Positions 7,671-17,127 of a stretch of DNA of 64,000 nt are shown here, one piece after another (position 1 is the first letter of the stretch; every line of letters starts with the position of its first letter). The stretch covers positions 40,954 through 104,953 of the forward strand of contig JANWVO010000037.1 of assembly GCA_025056865.1 (NCBI GenBank), read 5' to 3'. A program made the position numbers and the translations under genes. The notes beneath the pieces were generated by a model that was not told the DNA's origin, made no database searches, and saw only the letters and a list, made by a program, of their open reading frames with translations. The stretch comes from Bryobacteraceae bacterium (lineage in GTDB: Bacteria; Acidobacteriota; Terriglobia; Bryobacterales; Bryobacteraceae).

Positions 7671-10367
7671 TCATCTGGACTTCGATCCCGCGGCCAGCCG
7701 TTCCAGTGCTTCGATTTCCCGTCCTGCATCAGCAAATCTGCCCTGCCCCATCAGCTCCTTGTAACGCTGCAAACGCCGGGAAATCTCCTCGAGAAGCCGG
7801 CGGCTCTCTTCCGCGGACGGCTGCGGCGCGGAGGGAGGTTGAGCCTGCGTCTCCGCGGGACGGGCCGGCGGCGCCTGCTGTCCGGTGAGCTGCGCGACGG
7901 CGTCTTCGTACGTATCGGCATAAATCAGCCGGTTGCCCATGGCCACCACAACCTTTTTGAGCTGGGGCATGCGGGCTTCAGCCGCCTGAATGTAAATCGG
8001 TTCGACGTAAACGAGCGTATTCTCCACCGGAAGCACCAGCATCTGGCCGCGCAGCACCTGCGAGCCCTGCTGGTTCCACAGCGTGAGATCCTTGCTGATC
8101 ACCTGGTCCTGGTTGATGCGCGCCTCAATCTGCATCGGGCCGAAGATCAACTGCTGCTTGGAGAGCTGGAGGAAATGCAGTTCGCCAAGCGCCTCGCCGT
8201 CGCAGCGGGCCACCATCAGGCCGATCAGGTTGTCCTTGTTGCGCGGCGTGAAGGTTGTCATCAGGAGGAACTCGGGCCGGTCGCTGCCGGGCAGCGCCGC
8301 CACGATGTAGGTGGGCGTGACGGGCTGGGGCCGGCCGCCGGGGCTGTTCAGGTTCCGCGCGAGGTCCCAGACGTCCTCCTTGTTGTAGAACGCCTCCGGA
8401 TCCGTCATGTGGTAGGTGCGGTAGATCTCCGCCTGGATGCGGAAGATCGTTTCCGGATAGCGGGCATGGGCGCGCAGGTCGGCCGGCATCGCGCCGCGGG
8501 AAGTGAACAGTTTCGGAAACAGCCTCCGGTAGGCGGCCAGCACCGGGTCTTCCTCGTCGAAGACGTAAATGCGCACCGCGCCGTCGTAGGCGTCCACCGT
8601 GGCCTTGACGGAGTTGCGGATGTAATTGATGGCGTCGCCTTCCCCGATCCGCAGGGCACGGGAGTAAGGATGATTGTCGCTCACGGTGTAACCGTCCACC
8701 ATCCAGACGAGACGGCCGCCCTCCGTGATCACCAGGTACGGATCGCGGTCCCAGACGATGAAGGCAGCCAGCGCTTCCAGCCGCTCGCGCACGCGGCGGC
8801 GGATGATCATGCGGCTCTCTTCGGTCAGGTAGGACGTCAGTACGATGTTCCAGTCGCCGTAGCGGAGCGCCGCGGCCACGCGCAGCGGCATCGATGCGAT
8901 AGGAAAGCCGCCCTTGCCCGCGTAGCGCGTCTCCACGTTGCCGGACCCCGACGGATAGTCGAACTCGGGCTGCTTCGTGTGGACGAAGACCGGCTCGTGC
9001 GAGACTTCGCCGAAGTAGATCTCGGGCCGGGTCAGCTTCAGGGACTTCGTCCGCACGGCCGGCGGCGCGTCCTGCACGAGCAGCACCGGGAGCCCTTCGC
9101 CGGTGATCCGCGCCGCTTCCGCCACCACCATTCCGTAGCCGTGCGTGTAGACGAAGTGCGGGTTGATCCAGCGGGCGCGCGCGTCGGCGGGCAGTTGCGC
9201 GACATCGATTTCGCGCGGCGTGATCAGGAGCTGACGGAGCTGGCCGTCGATCATGTAGCGGTCGACGTCGGTGTCATGGAATACGTAATAGGGCCGCAGC
9301 GCCTGGATCTGCGTCACCGTGTCGTGGAAGGCGCGCCAGTCCCACAGCCGCACGTTGTCGAATAGCGCGCGGTGCTTGTTGCGGTCGATCGGCGCTTCGA
9401 GCTGCGCCGGGAAGTCGGTTTCCACCGTGTTCCGGTCCAGCCGGTAGGCGGCGCGCGTGGCCTCGATGTGCCTCTGGATGTAAGGCCGCTGGATGGTGAT
9501 CTCGCTCGGGCGCACGTACACGGCCGTGAACAGCGGCGGCAGCGCGGCGCCCGCGATCAGAGCGGCAGGGAACACAAGCGCCCAGCGGAAGCGGCCGGAT
9601 AGAAAGGCGGCTGCCGCCGCGAGAGCCGTGCCGAACTTCACCCATATCAGCGGAAGGCTGACGTTTTCCGCCGTCCAGTCCACGCCCACCAGCGAGCCGT
9701 GGTCCTCGAAAAGCAGATCGTAGCGGCTGAGCAGGATCGAAACGGCCCATGCAGTGAAAAAGAGCGCCGCCGCGGTCCGCAGAAAGCGCGAATCAAATGA
9801 GGCTTTCAGGCTGCGGAGATCGAACACCTCGGATCGTTCAAACTCCTGGTCGATCCAGTTCAGGCTGTACATTCTCCAGAACCGTGCCGTCGCCCAGAAG
9901 ATGAGCACGGCCACCAGCGAGGTGCCGAGAACAAAGCGCAGCAGCACGCGATAAAAAGGCAGGTCGAAGAAATAGAAGCTGAGCGGGTGGCCGAATACCG
10001 GATCCGTCCAGCCGCCGGGCGCGCCGCGGCTGCCTGCCCAGCGCACAATCGTCCAGCCGTCCACGGTGACGGCGGCAAGGAGCACGCCAAGCAGAAGAAT
10101 CACCAGCGTCGCAATGCGCGCATAGACGGGATGATGCCGCAGCCCCGTTCCGGCGTGCTTCATTCCGCGGGCATGCGCCACCCAGAGAGCCGCAAACGCC
10201 GCGAGCGCCGCCAGCGCAGCGGGAATCAGGTTGTAGGAGAGCATTTGCAGCCAGGTCTCTACCTGCTGCATTTCCTTCCACCACTGGTATTCGATGGCGA
10301 AGCCGGCAATCCAGCGCGCGCTGAGCAGGAGCAGCACGAGGAGGACAATCAGGGTGGTTCGGGCCAT
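7671..10367 (-). CDS. UPF0182 family large integral membrane protein
   Basis: An 898-residue member of UPF0182 (COG1615), a family of unknown function common in Actinobacteria, Cyanobacteria and Acidobacteria. About seven hydrophobic helices lie in residues 1-300 (for example TLIVLLVLLLLSARWIAGF and LVILLLGVLLAAVTV). A long soluble, probably extracytoplasmic region follows, with family phrases such as FGEVSHEPVFVHTKQPEFDYPSG and IWVDGYTV-like segments. A charged C-terminal tail has coiled-coil character (SAEESRRLLEEISRRLQRY). ATG 10367 is chosen because the first helix follows at once; an upstream ATG at 10439 overlaps the divergent glycosidase-like gene. No function can be assigned from the neighbours. 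Confidence 0.93.
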   Translation of the reverse strand: MARTTLIVLLVLLLLSARWIAGFAIEYQWWKEMQQVETWLQMLSYNLIPAALAALAAFAALWVAHARGMKHAGTGLRHHPVYARIATLVILLLGVLLAAVTVDGWTIVRWAGSRGAPGGWTDPVFGHPLSFYFFDLPFYRVLLRFVLGTSLVAVLIFWATARFWRMYSLNWIDQEFERSEVFDLRSLKASFDSRFLRTAAALFFTAWAVSILLSRYDLLFEDHGSLVGVDWTAENVSLPLIWVKFGTALAAAAAFLSGRFRWALVFPAALIAGAALPPLFTAVYVRPSEITIQRPYIQRHIEATRAAYRLDRNTVETDFPAQLEAPIDRNKHRALFDNVRLWDWRAFHDTVTQIQALRPYYVFHDTDVDRYMIDGQLRQLLITPREIDVAQLPADARARWINPHFVYTHGYGMVVAEAARITGEGLPVLLVQDAPPAVRTKSLKLTRPEIYFGEVSHEPVFVHTKQPEFDYPSGSGNVETRYAGKGGFPIASMPLRVAAALRYGDWNIVLTSYLTEESRMIIRRRVRERLEALAAFIVWDRDPYLVITEGGRLVWMVDGYTVSDNHPYSRALRIGEGDAINYIRNSVKATVDAYDGAVRIYVFDEEDPVLAAYRRLFPKLFTSRGAMPADLRAHARYPETIFRIQAEIYRTYHMTDPEAFYNKEDVWDLARNLNSPGGRPQPVTPTYIVAALPGSDRPEFLLMTTFTPRNKDNLIGLMVARCDGEALGELHFLQLSKQQLIFGPMQIEARINQDQVISKDLTLWNQQGSQVLRGQMLVLPVENTLVYVEPIYIQAAEARMPQLKKVVVAMGNRLIYADTYEDAVAQLTGQQAPPARPAETQAQPPSAPQPSAEESRRLLEEISRRLQRYKELMGQGRFADAGREIEALERLAAGSKSR

Positions 10368-10432
10368 GGGCGCAACTCCTGCAACCAGTGTATGCTTCCC
10401 CGTGAACGGCAGCCGCCGTTCGGGAGGCGCAC

Positions 10433-12547
10433 ATGACACGCCGCGAATTCGCCGCTTCGCCCCTGGCCGCCGCCCTCCGGCAGGCCGCTCCCGCAGGCAG
10501 CCGGCTCGCGCAGCCGATGCGCTGGTTCCAGCTCGCCTTCGTCGAAGACGACCCCGGCCGCTACGACATGCAGTTCTGGCTGGATTTCCTTCGCCGCGTG
10601 CGCGCCCAGGGCGTCTGCCTTTCGGCGGGCGGCTGCGTCGCCTTCTATCCGACGAGCATCCCCTTGCACTACCGCTCGCGTTTCATGAAGGAGGGCGACG
10701 ACCCCTTCGGCGACCTGGCGCGCGAGTGCCGCAGGATGGGGCTTGCGATCCTCGCCCGCGTGGATCCGCACGCCGCGCACGATGACGTCTTTCAGGCGCA
10801 CCCGGACTGGATTGCCCGCGACGCCGAGGGCCGGCCGCGCCGCCATTGGGCGATGCCGGACTACTGGGTGACATGCGGCCTCGGCCCGTACAACTTCGAG
10901 TTCCTGCGCGATGTCGTCCGCGAAATCGCCGGGCGGTACGACATCGACGGCATCTTCGCCAACCGCTGGTCCGGCTCCGGCATGTGCTGGTGCGACCACT
11001 GCCGACGGAACTTCCGCGCCTTCTGCGGGCGCGACCTGCCGCGCACGGCCGACCGCTCGGATCCGCTCTGGCCCGTGTGGCGCGAGTTCTTCAACCAGCG
11101 CCTCTTCGAGCTGTGGGAGACGCTCGACGCGGCCGTGCGCAGCGTGCGGCCGGAGGCGGCCTTCATCCCGAACACGGGCGGCGGAGCGAATGCGGAGATC
11201 GACATGAAACGCGCCGGCGCCCGCGCGCCGTTCCTTGTGGCGGACCGCCAGGCGCGCTATGGCGTGCTTCCCGCCTGGGCCAATGGCAAGAACGCGAAAG
11301 AGTACCGCGCGGCGCTCGGCGCGAAGCCCGTGGCGGGCATCATCTCCGTGGGGCTGGAAGCGCCTTACCGCTGGAAGGACTCCGTTCAGCAGCCGGAGGA
11401 GATCCAGCTCTGGGCCGTGGACGGCATCGCCCATGGCATGCGCCCGTGGGTCACGAAGTTCAACGCGAAGCCGCTCGACCAGCGCTGGTTCCGCCCGGTG
11501 GAGGAGCTTTTCGCCTGGCACGCGCGGCACGAGCCTTACTTCCGCAACGAAGCGAACCTGGCGCGTGTCGCCGTCGTGTATTCGCAGGAGACGGCGCGGC
11601 TGGCCGCGCCGGACGCGGAGGACTTCATCCGCGGCGCCTGCCATGCGCTCATCGAAGCGCGCATCCCGTTCGAGATGGTGCACGAGGGCCTGCTCGACGC
11701 GGATCATCTGAAACCGTTCCGCGCGCTCGTCCTCCCGGACATCGCCGTGCTGTCGCATGCGCAGTGCGAACAGATCCGGGCCTTCGCCGCCGCGGGCGGC
11801 GGCATCGTGGCCACGCACGAGACCTCGCTGTATGACGAATCCGGGCGCCGCCGGACGGACTTTGGCCTGGCGGACCTGTTCGGCTGTTCCTACGCGGGCA
11901 ACACAATAGCCCGGCAACAGAATGCCTACATCGACATCCGCGGCCGCGGCCACCCTCTCCTCGAGGGGTTGCGCGATGCCGGGCGGTTCATTCACGGCGT
12001 CCGCCGCGTCGAGATTCACCCGCATGACCCGGCACTTCCGCCGCTGACCACGATGCCCTCCTATCCGGATCTGCCGATGGAAGAAGTGTACGTGCGCCAG
12101 CCGCCCACCTCCATCCCCGCGGTCCTCTGCCGCAGTCACGGCAAGGGGCGCGTGGTCTACTTCCCGTGGGACATAGACCGCACCTTCTGGGAAGTGCTCT
12201 CGCCGGATCACGGGCGGCTGCTGGCCAATGCCGTGCGGTGGGCGCTTCAGGAAGAGCCCCTGCTCGTGCTGGAGGGGCCGGGGCTTGTCGATGTGGCCGT
12301 GTGGCGGCAGGCGTCCTCGCTCACCGTCCACCTGGTCAACCTCACGAACCCCTATGCGATGAAGGGGCCGATCCGCGAGCACATCCCGCTGCCTCCGCAG
12401 CGGCTGCGCCTGCGCTGTCCGCAGAAGCCCCGCCGGGCGCGGTGGCTGTGGAAGGACGAGGAGGCCCGCTGCCGCTGGCGGGATGGAGTGCTGGAGGCGC
12501 AGACCCCGCCCATCGCGCTCTACGACGTGCTCGCCCTGGACCTCTGA
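10433..12547 (+). CDS. Tat-exported GHL6/GH42-like protein with trimerisation-type domain
   Basis: A 704-residue putative glycoside hydrolase. The N-terminus MTRREFAASPLAAAL is a short twin-arginine type signal. Residues of about 30-370 look like a TIM barrel related to GH42/GHL6 (QFWLDFLRRVRAQGV, LAILARVDPHA, YDIDGIFANRW with acidic residues, a CWCDHCRRNFRAFCG segment typical of this hypothetical-hydrolase group). Residues of about 390-610 resemble the beta-galactosidase trimerisation (glutamine-amidotransferase-like) domain (VAVVYSQETARL, FRALVLPDIAVLSHAQCEQIRAF, GKGRVVYFPWDIDRTFWE). A small beta domain ends the protein. RBS GGGAGG lies 6 bases before the ATG. Substrate unknown; catalytic residues not proven. 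Confidence 0.8.
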   Translation: MTRREFAASPLAAALRQAAPAGSRLAQPMRWFQLAFVEDDPGRYDMQFWLDFLRRVRAQGVCLSAGGCVAFYPTSIPLHYRSRFMKEGDDPFGDLARECRRMGLAILARVDPHAAHDDVFQAHPDWIARDAEGRPRRHWAMPDYWVTCGLGPYNFEFLRDVVREIAGRYDIDGIFANRWSGSGMCWCDHCRRNFRAFCGRDLPRTADRSDPLWPVWREFFNQRLFELWETLDAAVRSVRPEAAFIPNTGGGANAEIDMKRAGARAPFLVADRQARYGVLPAWANGKNAKEYRAALGAKPVAGIISVGLEAPYRWKDSVQQPEEIQLWAVDGIAHGMRPWVTKFNAKPLDQRWFRPVEELFAWHARHEPYFRNEANLARVAVVYSQETARLAAPDAEDFIRGACHALIEARIPFEMVHEGLLDADHLKPFRALVLPDIAVLSHAQCEQIRAFAAAGGGIVATHETSLYDESGRRRTDFGLADLFGCSYAGNTIARQQNAYIDIRGRGHPLLEGLRDAGRFIHGVRRVEIHPHDPALPPLTTMPSYPDLPMEEVYVRQPPTSIPAVLCRSHGKGRVVYFPWDIDRTFWEVLSPDHGRLLANAVRWALQEEPLLVLEGPGLVDVAVWRQASSLTVHLVNLTNPYAMKGPIREHIPLPPQRLRLRCPQKPRRARWLWKDEEARCRWRDGVLEAQTPPIALYDVLALDL

Positions 12548-12549
12548 AA

Positions 12550-12616
12550 GGGGGACAGGCGCCATTGGCCCTGCTTCCGGCCTCTGTTCTCAGGACTGGA
12601 ATTGGCGTCTGTCCCC
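12550..12616. repeat. REP-like inverted repeat between convergent genes
   Basis: Arm 1 GGGGACAGGCGCCA (12551-12564) pairs with arm 2 TGGCGTCTGTCCCC (12603-12616), one mismatch in 14, around a 38-base spacer. The arm sequence GGGGACAGRCGCCA is like the REP/REPIN half-sites that are mobilised by RAYT-type transposases in several phyla (recalled, not searched). It occupies nearly the whole gap between the glycosidase-like gene and pyrC and could also work as a bidirectional terminator. Confidence 0.6.
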
Positions 12617-12623
12617 GTTCCGC

Positions 12624-13925
12624 TCAGAAGCCTGGGGCTTTCCAGACGATTTCGCCGCCGACAATCGTCACGATGGGCCCGCCGCGGAATGTCCGCCCGT
12701 TGAACGGCGTGTTCGCGCTTTTCGACAGCGAATTCTTCACGTCGTAGGTCCAGGGATATTCGGGGTGGAAAATGGTCACGTCGCCCGGGTAGCCGGGCCT
12801 GAGCGCGCCGCGGGCCTTGTCCCCGCGGAACCCCATGACGCGCGCCGGCTCGCTCGTGAACAGCGCGACCAGCCGGTTCAGGCTGATGCGCCCGGTGTGC
12901 ACCAGCACTTCCAGCGCCACGCCGAGCGCGGTCTCCAGGCCGATGATGCCGAACGGGCAGCGCTCGAACTCCTGCATCTTGTCGTCCCCGGCGTGCGGTG
13001 CGTGGTCGGTGGCCAGGCAGTCCACCGCGCCGCGGATGATGCCGTCGATGACCGCTTCAACGTGTTCCGGCCCCCGCAGCGGCGGCTTCATTTTGAAGTT
13101 CGAATCGTAGGGGCGCATGTGGCCGGTATCGAGGGCGATGTGATGCGGCGTCGCTTCGCAGGTCACCGGCAGCCCGCGCTGCCGGGCGAAGGCGACCATC
13201 GCCACGGCGTTCTTCGTCGAGATGTGCGCCACATGGTAGCGCGCGCCGGTCAGCTCGGCCAGCAGGATGTCGCGCGCCACCATCACGTCCTCGGCGGCTG
13301 CCGGGATGCCGCGCAGCCCCAGCCGCACGCTGTCGGCGCACTCGTGCATGTCGCCGCCGGCGGAGAGGTTCAGATCCTCGCAGTGCTGGATGACGGGGAT
13401 GTCCAGCACGCGCGCCGTTTCCATGGCGCGGCGCATCACGCGCGCGTTCATCACCGGGCGGCCGTCGTCGCTGATGGCGACGGCTCCGGCGGCCACCATC
13501 GAGCCGATGGCGGCCAGCTCCTCGCCTTCGCTGCCCTTCGTGATGGCGCCGATCGGAAAGACGTTCACCACGGCCTCGCGGCGCGCCTTCTCCACGATGT
13601 AGGTGGTCACCGTGGCCGAATCGTTCACCGGATTCGTGTTCGGCATGCAGCAGATGGTGGTGAACCCGCCAGCCGCCGCCGCGCGCGAGCCCGTCGCAAT
13701 CGTCTCCGCGTGCGTGAAGCCCGGCTCGCGCAGGTGCACGTGAATGTCAATGAAGCCCGGCGCCACCACCAGCCCGGCGGCGTCCAGCGTCTCCGCGCCG
13801 GGCGCGCCGAGATCCTCGCCCACTGCCGCGATGCGGCCATCTTCGATGAGCACGTCCGCCGTCCTGTCGATGCCCGAGGCCGGGCAGATCACTCTCCCGT
13901 TGCGGATCAGCAGCTTCTTCACCAC
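12624..13925 (-). CDS. pyrC: Dihydroorotase
   Basis: Third step of pyrimidine synthesis: cyclises N-carbamoyl-aspartate to dihydroorotate in the cytoplasm. The 433-residue class I enzyme has the metal-binding HVHLREPG motif (residues of about 60-67), a substrate segment CMPNTNPVND, and the late metal/catalytic ATDHAPH motif near residue 305. The start is GTG (13925) with a second GTG next to it. It overlaps the end of pyrB by 7 bases, so it is translated from the pyrR-pyrB-pyrC transcript. Class I PyrC often forms a complex with PyrB. Confidence 0.97.
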   Translation of the reverse strand: MVKKLLIRNGRVICPASGIDRTADVLIEDGRIAAVGEDLGAPGAETLDAAGLVVAPGFIDIHVHLREPGFTHAETIATGSRAAAAGGFTTICCMPNTNPVNDSATVTTYIVEKARREAVVNVFPIGAITKGSEGEELAAIGSMVAAGAVAISDDGRPVMNARVMRRAMETARVLDIPVIQHCEDLNLSAGGDMHECADSVRLGLRGIPAAAEDVMVARDILLAELTGARYHVAHISTKNAVAMVAFARQRGLPVTCEATPHHIALDTGHMRPYDSNFKMKPPLRGPEHVEAVIDGIIRGAVDCLATDHAPHAGDDKMQEFERCPFGIIGLETALGVALEVLVHTGRISLNRLVALFTSEPARVMGFRGDKARGALRPGYPGDVTIFHPEYPWTYDVKNSLSKSANTPFNGRTFRGGPIVTIVGGEIVWKAPGF

Positions 13926-14830
13926 AGCAGCGTCCTCTCCAGCACCGCCATGCGCACGGGCACGCCGTTCTCCACCTGGTTCAGGATCATCGACCGCTGC
14001 GAGTCCGCCACCTCGGACGAGATCTCGCGGCCGCGGTTCATCGGGCCGGGGTGCATGACGATCACGTCCGGGTGGGCCAGATCGACGTGCTCCTGCCGCA
14101 GCCCGTAGAAGCGGAAATACTCGCCAGCCTGCATCGGCGGCTCGTGGATCCGTTCGAGCTGCACGCGGAGCATCATGATCACGTTGGCGTCCCGCACCGC
14201 GCGCCGCATGTCATATTCAAGCTCCACGCCGGGGGCGATCTGCGCCATCTCGCGCGGCAGCAGCGTGGGCGGCCCGCACAGCACGACGTGCGCGCCGAAC
14301 TTGGTCAGCAGGAACACGTTCGACCGCGCCACGCGGCTGTGGAGGATGTCGCCGATGATCACCACGCGCAGCCCTTCGAGGCGCCCGAGGCGGTCAAGGA
14401 TCGTGCGCGCATCGAGCAGCGCCTGCGTCGGGTGCTCGTGCGTGCCGTCGCCGGCGTTGATGATCGGCGTCGACAGATGGCGCGCGAGGAAATGCGGCGC
14501 GCCGGAAGCCTGGTGCCGCATCACGATCACCGACGGCCGCATCGCCGACAGCGTGTTCAGCGTGTCCACAAGGCTCTCGCCCTTGGCCACGCTGGAGCCG
14601 GCGGCGGTGATCGACAGCGTCTCGGCGCCCAGCCGGTGCGCGGCGATCTCGAAACTGGAACGCGTCCGCGTCGAGTTCTCGAAGAACGCGTTCACCACCA
14701 TCATGCCGGTGCAGGTGTTGACTTTCGCGAAGCTCGGGCCCCCGTGCGGCTGGAAGGCCACCGCGCGGTCGAGGATCCGCTCGATTTCGGTCCGGTCCAG
14801 GTCTTCGATGCCGAGCAGGCTGCGGCCCAT
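13919..14830 (-). CDS. pyrB: Aspartate carbamoyltransferase catalytic subunit
   Basis: Makes carbamoyl-aspartate from carbamoyl phosphate and aspartate. The 303 residues carry the carbamoyl-phosphate motif STRTRSSFE near residue 53, HPTQALLDA near 132 and the C-terminal HPGPMNRG. No pyrI regulatory-subunit gene is nearby; control is more likely through the pyrR gene directly upstream. Middle gene of a leftward pyrR-pyrB-pyrC operon, 11 bases after pyrR and overlapping pyrC. Confidence 0.97.
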   Translation of the reverse strand: MGRSLLGIEDLDRTEIERILDRAVAFQPHGGPSFAKVNTCTGMMVVNAFFENSTRTRSSFEIAAHRLGAETLSITAAGSSVAKGESLVDTLNTLSAMRPSVIVMRHQASGAPHFLARHLSTPIINAGDGTHEHPTQALLDARTILDRLGRLEGLRVVIIGDILHSRVARSNVFLLTKFGAHVVLCGPPTLLPREMAQIAPGVELEYDMRRAVRDANVIMMLRVQLERIHEPPMQAGEYFRFYGLRQEHVDLAHPDVIVMHPGPMNRGREISSEVADSQRSMILNQVENGVPVRMAVLERTLLW

Positions 14831-14841
14831 GGCGCGCCTCC

Positions 14842-15393
14842 TCAGTCGGCTTTCTCGACGAGCATCACCTTTTCGACGCCGTCGATCTCCTGGAACTTCA
14901 CCTCGATGATCTCGCGCGACGACGTCGGCACCTTGCGCCCGATGAACTGGGCCTCGATCGGCAGCTCCCGGTGGCCGCGGTCGATGAGCACGAGCAGTTG
15001 CACGCGCGCCGGACGGCCATGCTCGAACAGCGCATCCAGCGCCGCGCGCACGGTGCGGCCCGTGTACAGCACGTCGTCCATCAGGATGACGTCCTTGCCC
15101 GTGATCGGGAAGTCGATCTGCGTCGCCGCCACCACCGGCTTCGGGCCGATGGTGGACAGGTCGTCGCGGTACAGCGTGATGTCAATCGCCCCGACGGGAA
15201 CCCGGATGTTTTCGAGCGACTCGATCTTGCGCGCGATCCGCTCCGCCATCGGCACGCCGCGGCGGCGGATGCCGATGAAGGCGAGATTGGCCGGATCATT
15301 CGTCTTCTCCAGCACCTCGTGGGCCAGCCGCACCAGCGTGCGGTCCATCTCGGAGGCGCTCATCAGTTGGGCTTTTTCTCGGGTGGCGCTCAT
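14842..15393 (-). CDS. pyrR: Bifunctional pyr regulator / uracil phosphoribosyltransferase PyrR
   Basis: PyrR binds UMP and controls pyr mRNA attenuation in Firmicutes, and has uracil phosphoribosyltransferase activity. The 183 residues contain the PRPP-binding motif DVILMDDVLYTGRT (about residues 101-114) and the family segments LAFIGIRRRGVP and VPVGAIDITLYRDD. First gene of the pyrR-pyrB-pyrC operon. A classical PyrR-binding anti-antiterminator was not recognised in the short upstream gap, so how it regulates here is unclear. Confidence 0.96.
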   Translation of the reverse strand: MSATREKAQLMSASEMDRTLVRLAHEVLEKTNDPANLAFIGIRRRGVPMAERIARKIESLENIRVPVGAIDITLYRDDLSTIGPKPVVAATQIDFPITGKDVILMDDVLYTGRTVRAALDALFEHGRPARVQLLVLIDRGHRELPIEAQFIGRKVPTSSREIIEVKFQEIDGVEKVMLVEKAD

Positions 15394-15413
15394 CGGAGTT
15401 CAGTGTACTAATT

Positions 15414-15767
15414 TCAGTGCCGTTTCATCCGGTCGCGGACGCGCCGCGAGAGCCGCTCAAGCTCCTCGAGATCCTTCAGCGCCTTGAGGGAAAGCACATG
15501 GCCCTGGCTCTGCTCGATCTCCGCCTGCACGCTCTCCACGATCTTCTTCATCCGCTCGAGGTCCTTCACGTTGGCTTCGTAATTGGCCTTGAGCACCGCC
15601 TCCGACCACAGCCGCCCGTCCGGCAGCCGCTTCGGCTCGTCCGTCCGGCGCGGCGGCGGAGCCTCGATCTGCGCCGCAGCGGCGCAGGCGGCCAGAACTG
15701 CCGCGAACAGGGCCGCGAGAGCCCGCCTGCTAGACTGAACTTTGATGAAGGGCGTTGGAATCGGCAT
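15414..15767 (-). CDS. Small secreted hypothetical protein with coiled-coil C-terminus
   Basis: Unrecognised protein of about 117 residues. An N-terminal hydrophobic signal segment (RRALAALFAAVLAACAAAAQ) is followed by a proline/arginine-rich linker and a charged helical region likely to form a coiled coil (ANVKDLERMKKIVESVQAEIEQ and LKALKDLEELERLSRRVRD). The Cys in the signal region could suggest a lipoprotein but no clean lipobox is present. The only in-frame ATGs (15767, 15770) overlap the divergent hom start by about 23 bases, so the true start is uncertain and may be a rare codon. It ends 20 bases before pyrR on the same strand. Confidence 0.55.
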   Translation of the reverse strand: MPIPTPFIKVQSSRRALAALFAAVLAACAAAAQIEAPPPRRTDEPKRLPDGRLWSEAVLKANYEANVKDLERMKKIVESVQAEIEQSQGHVLSLKALKDLEELERLSRRVRDRMKRH

Positions 15768-17049
15768 CATCGGCCTCGGCAACGTAGGTGGGGGAACACT
15801 TACCATTCTCGCGGAAAACGCCGCGGAAATCGCCCGCAAGCTCGGCTTCCCGCTGCGCGTCGCCGCCGTGTGCAGCCGCCACCCGCAGGCGAAAACGCTG
15901 CCCGCGGGCCTCGGGCCGGCGCTGGTCACCAGCGACTGGCGCGAGGTGGTCGCGCACCCGGAAGTCGAAATCGTCGCCGAGCTGGTGGGCGGCACGTCCG
16001 TGGCGGCGGAAATCGTCGAAGCGGCGCTGCGGGCGGGCAAGAGCGTCGTCACCGCCAACAAGGAGCTGGTGGCGCTGCGCGGCGTGGAGCTTTACCATCT
16101 GGCCGAGCGCCACGGCGCCGCGCTCGCCATGGAAGCGAGCGTCTGCGGCGGCATCCCGATCCATGCCGTGCTGCGCGAGGGCATCGCCGGAGACCGCATC
16201 GAGGCGCTGTTCGGCATCCTGAACGGCACCAGCAACTACATCCTCACCGAGATCGAGCAGCGCGGCGCGCCTTTCGCCGAGGTGTTGCAGGAGGCGCAGC
16301 GCCTGGGTTACGCCGAGGCTGATCCGGCTGCCGACGTCGACGGCTGGGACGCGCGCTCGAAGCTGGCCCTGCTGGCTTCGCTCGCCTTCGGCGTGCGCCT
16401 GGAGCCTTCGGCGATTCCCACCGAGGGCATCCGCCGCGTTTCCCCCACCGACTTCGAATACGCGCGCCAGCTCGGCTGCACCATCCGCCTGCTGTGCTCG
16501 GCAAGGCGCGCCGAAGGAGGCCTGTTCGTCAGCGTGCGGCCGGCGCTGCTGCCGCTCGACACGATCATGGCCGGCGTCCGCGGAGCCTACAACGCGGTGT
16601 GGGTGCGGGGCGCCTTTGGCGCGGACACGTTCTACTATGGCCGCGGCGCCGGCCCGCTGCCCACGGGCGTCGCCGTTGTCAGCGACCTGATGCGCGTGGC
16701 GCGCGGGCTGCGCCCCGCTCCGGCGCACCGCGTGCCGCCCTTCGCCGCGAGCACGCTCGAGCCCGCCGACCCGCTGCCCATCGGACGGCAGCAGCGGCCC
16801 TGGTACCTGCGCTTCCGCATCAAGGACCGGCCCGGCATCATCCGCGACCTCGCAACGATCCTCGCGCGGCAGTCGATTTCCATTGATGCCGTCCTGCAAC
16901 TGCCCGGGCAGGACAAGCAGAACCTTCCCTTCGTCATCACGCTGGAAAGCTCGCCGGAGGCGGCCGTCCGCGCCGCGCTGGAAGAGATGCAGGCGCTGGA
17001 CTTCATGGTGGAGCCGCCGCTGGCGATGCCCATCGAGCGCGGCATCTGA
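15745..17049 (+). CDS. hom: Homoserine dehydrogenase with ACT domain
   Basis: Reduces aspartate semialdehyde to homoserine for threonine and methionine synthesis. The 434-residue protein has an N-terminal Rossmann motif (IGIIGLGNVGGG), the VVTANKELVA segment, the substrate motif NGTSNYILTEI near residue 160 and the catalytic region EADPAADVDGWDARSKLALL. A C-terminal ACT domain (about residues 355-430, RFRIKDRPGIIRDLATILA) suggests allosteric feedback, probably by threonine. ATG 15745 follows an in-frame TTG. It faces a second homoserine dehydrogenase gene 78 bases downstream. Confidence 0.96.
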   Translation: MKGVGIGIIGLGNVGGGTLTILAENAAEIARKLGFPLRVAAVCSRHPQAKTLPAGLGPALVTSDWREVVAHPEVEIVAELVGGTSVAAEIVEAALRAGKSVVTANKELVALRGVELYHLAERHGAALAMEASVCGGIPIHAVLREGIAGDRIEALFGILNGTSNYILTEIEQRGAPFAEVLQEAQRLGYAEADPAADVDGWDARSKLALLASLAFGVRLEPSAIPTEGIRRVSPTDFEYARQLGCTIRLLCSARRAEGGLFVSVRPALLPLDTIMAGVRGAYNAVWVRGAFGADTFYYGRGAGPLPTGVAVVSDLMRVARGLRPAPAHRVPPFAASTLEPADPLPIGRQQRPWYLRFRIKDRPGIIRDLATILARQSISIDAVLQLPGQDKQNLPFVITLESSPEAAVRAALEEMQALDFMVEPPLAMPIERGI

Positions 17050-17127
17050 ACGGCTCCGCGGCGCACAGCCGCCGCCGCGGCCCGCGCTGGCAGGCCGCCC
17101 GGACCGCCGCCTCCGGAGCTGGCCCGC

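Noticed and set aside
10349..12565. Long leftward frame covering the glycosidase-like gene.
   Set aside because: No family resemblance; the + strand frame has a Tat signal, ribosome site and barrel-like motifs.
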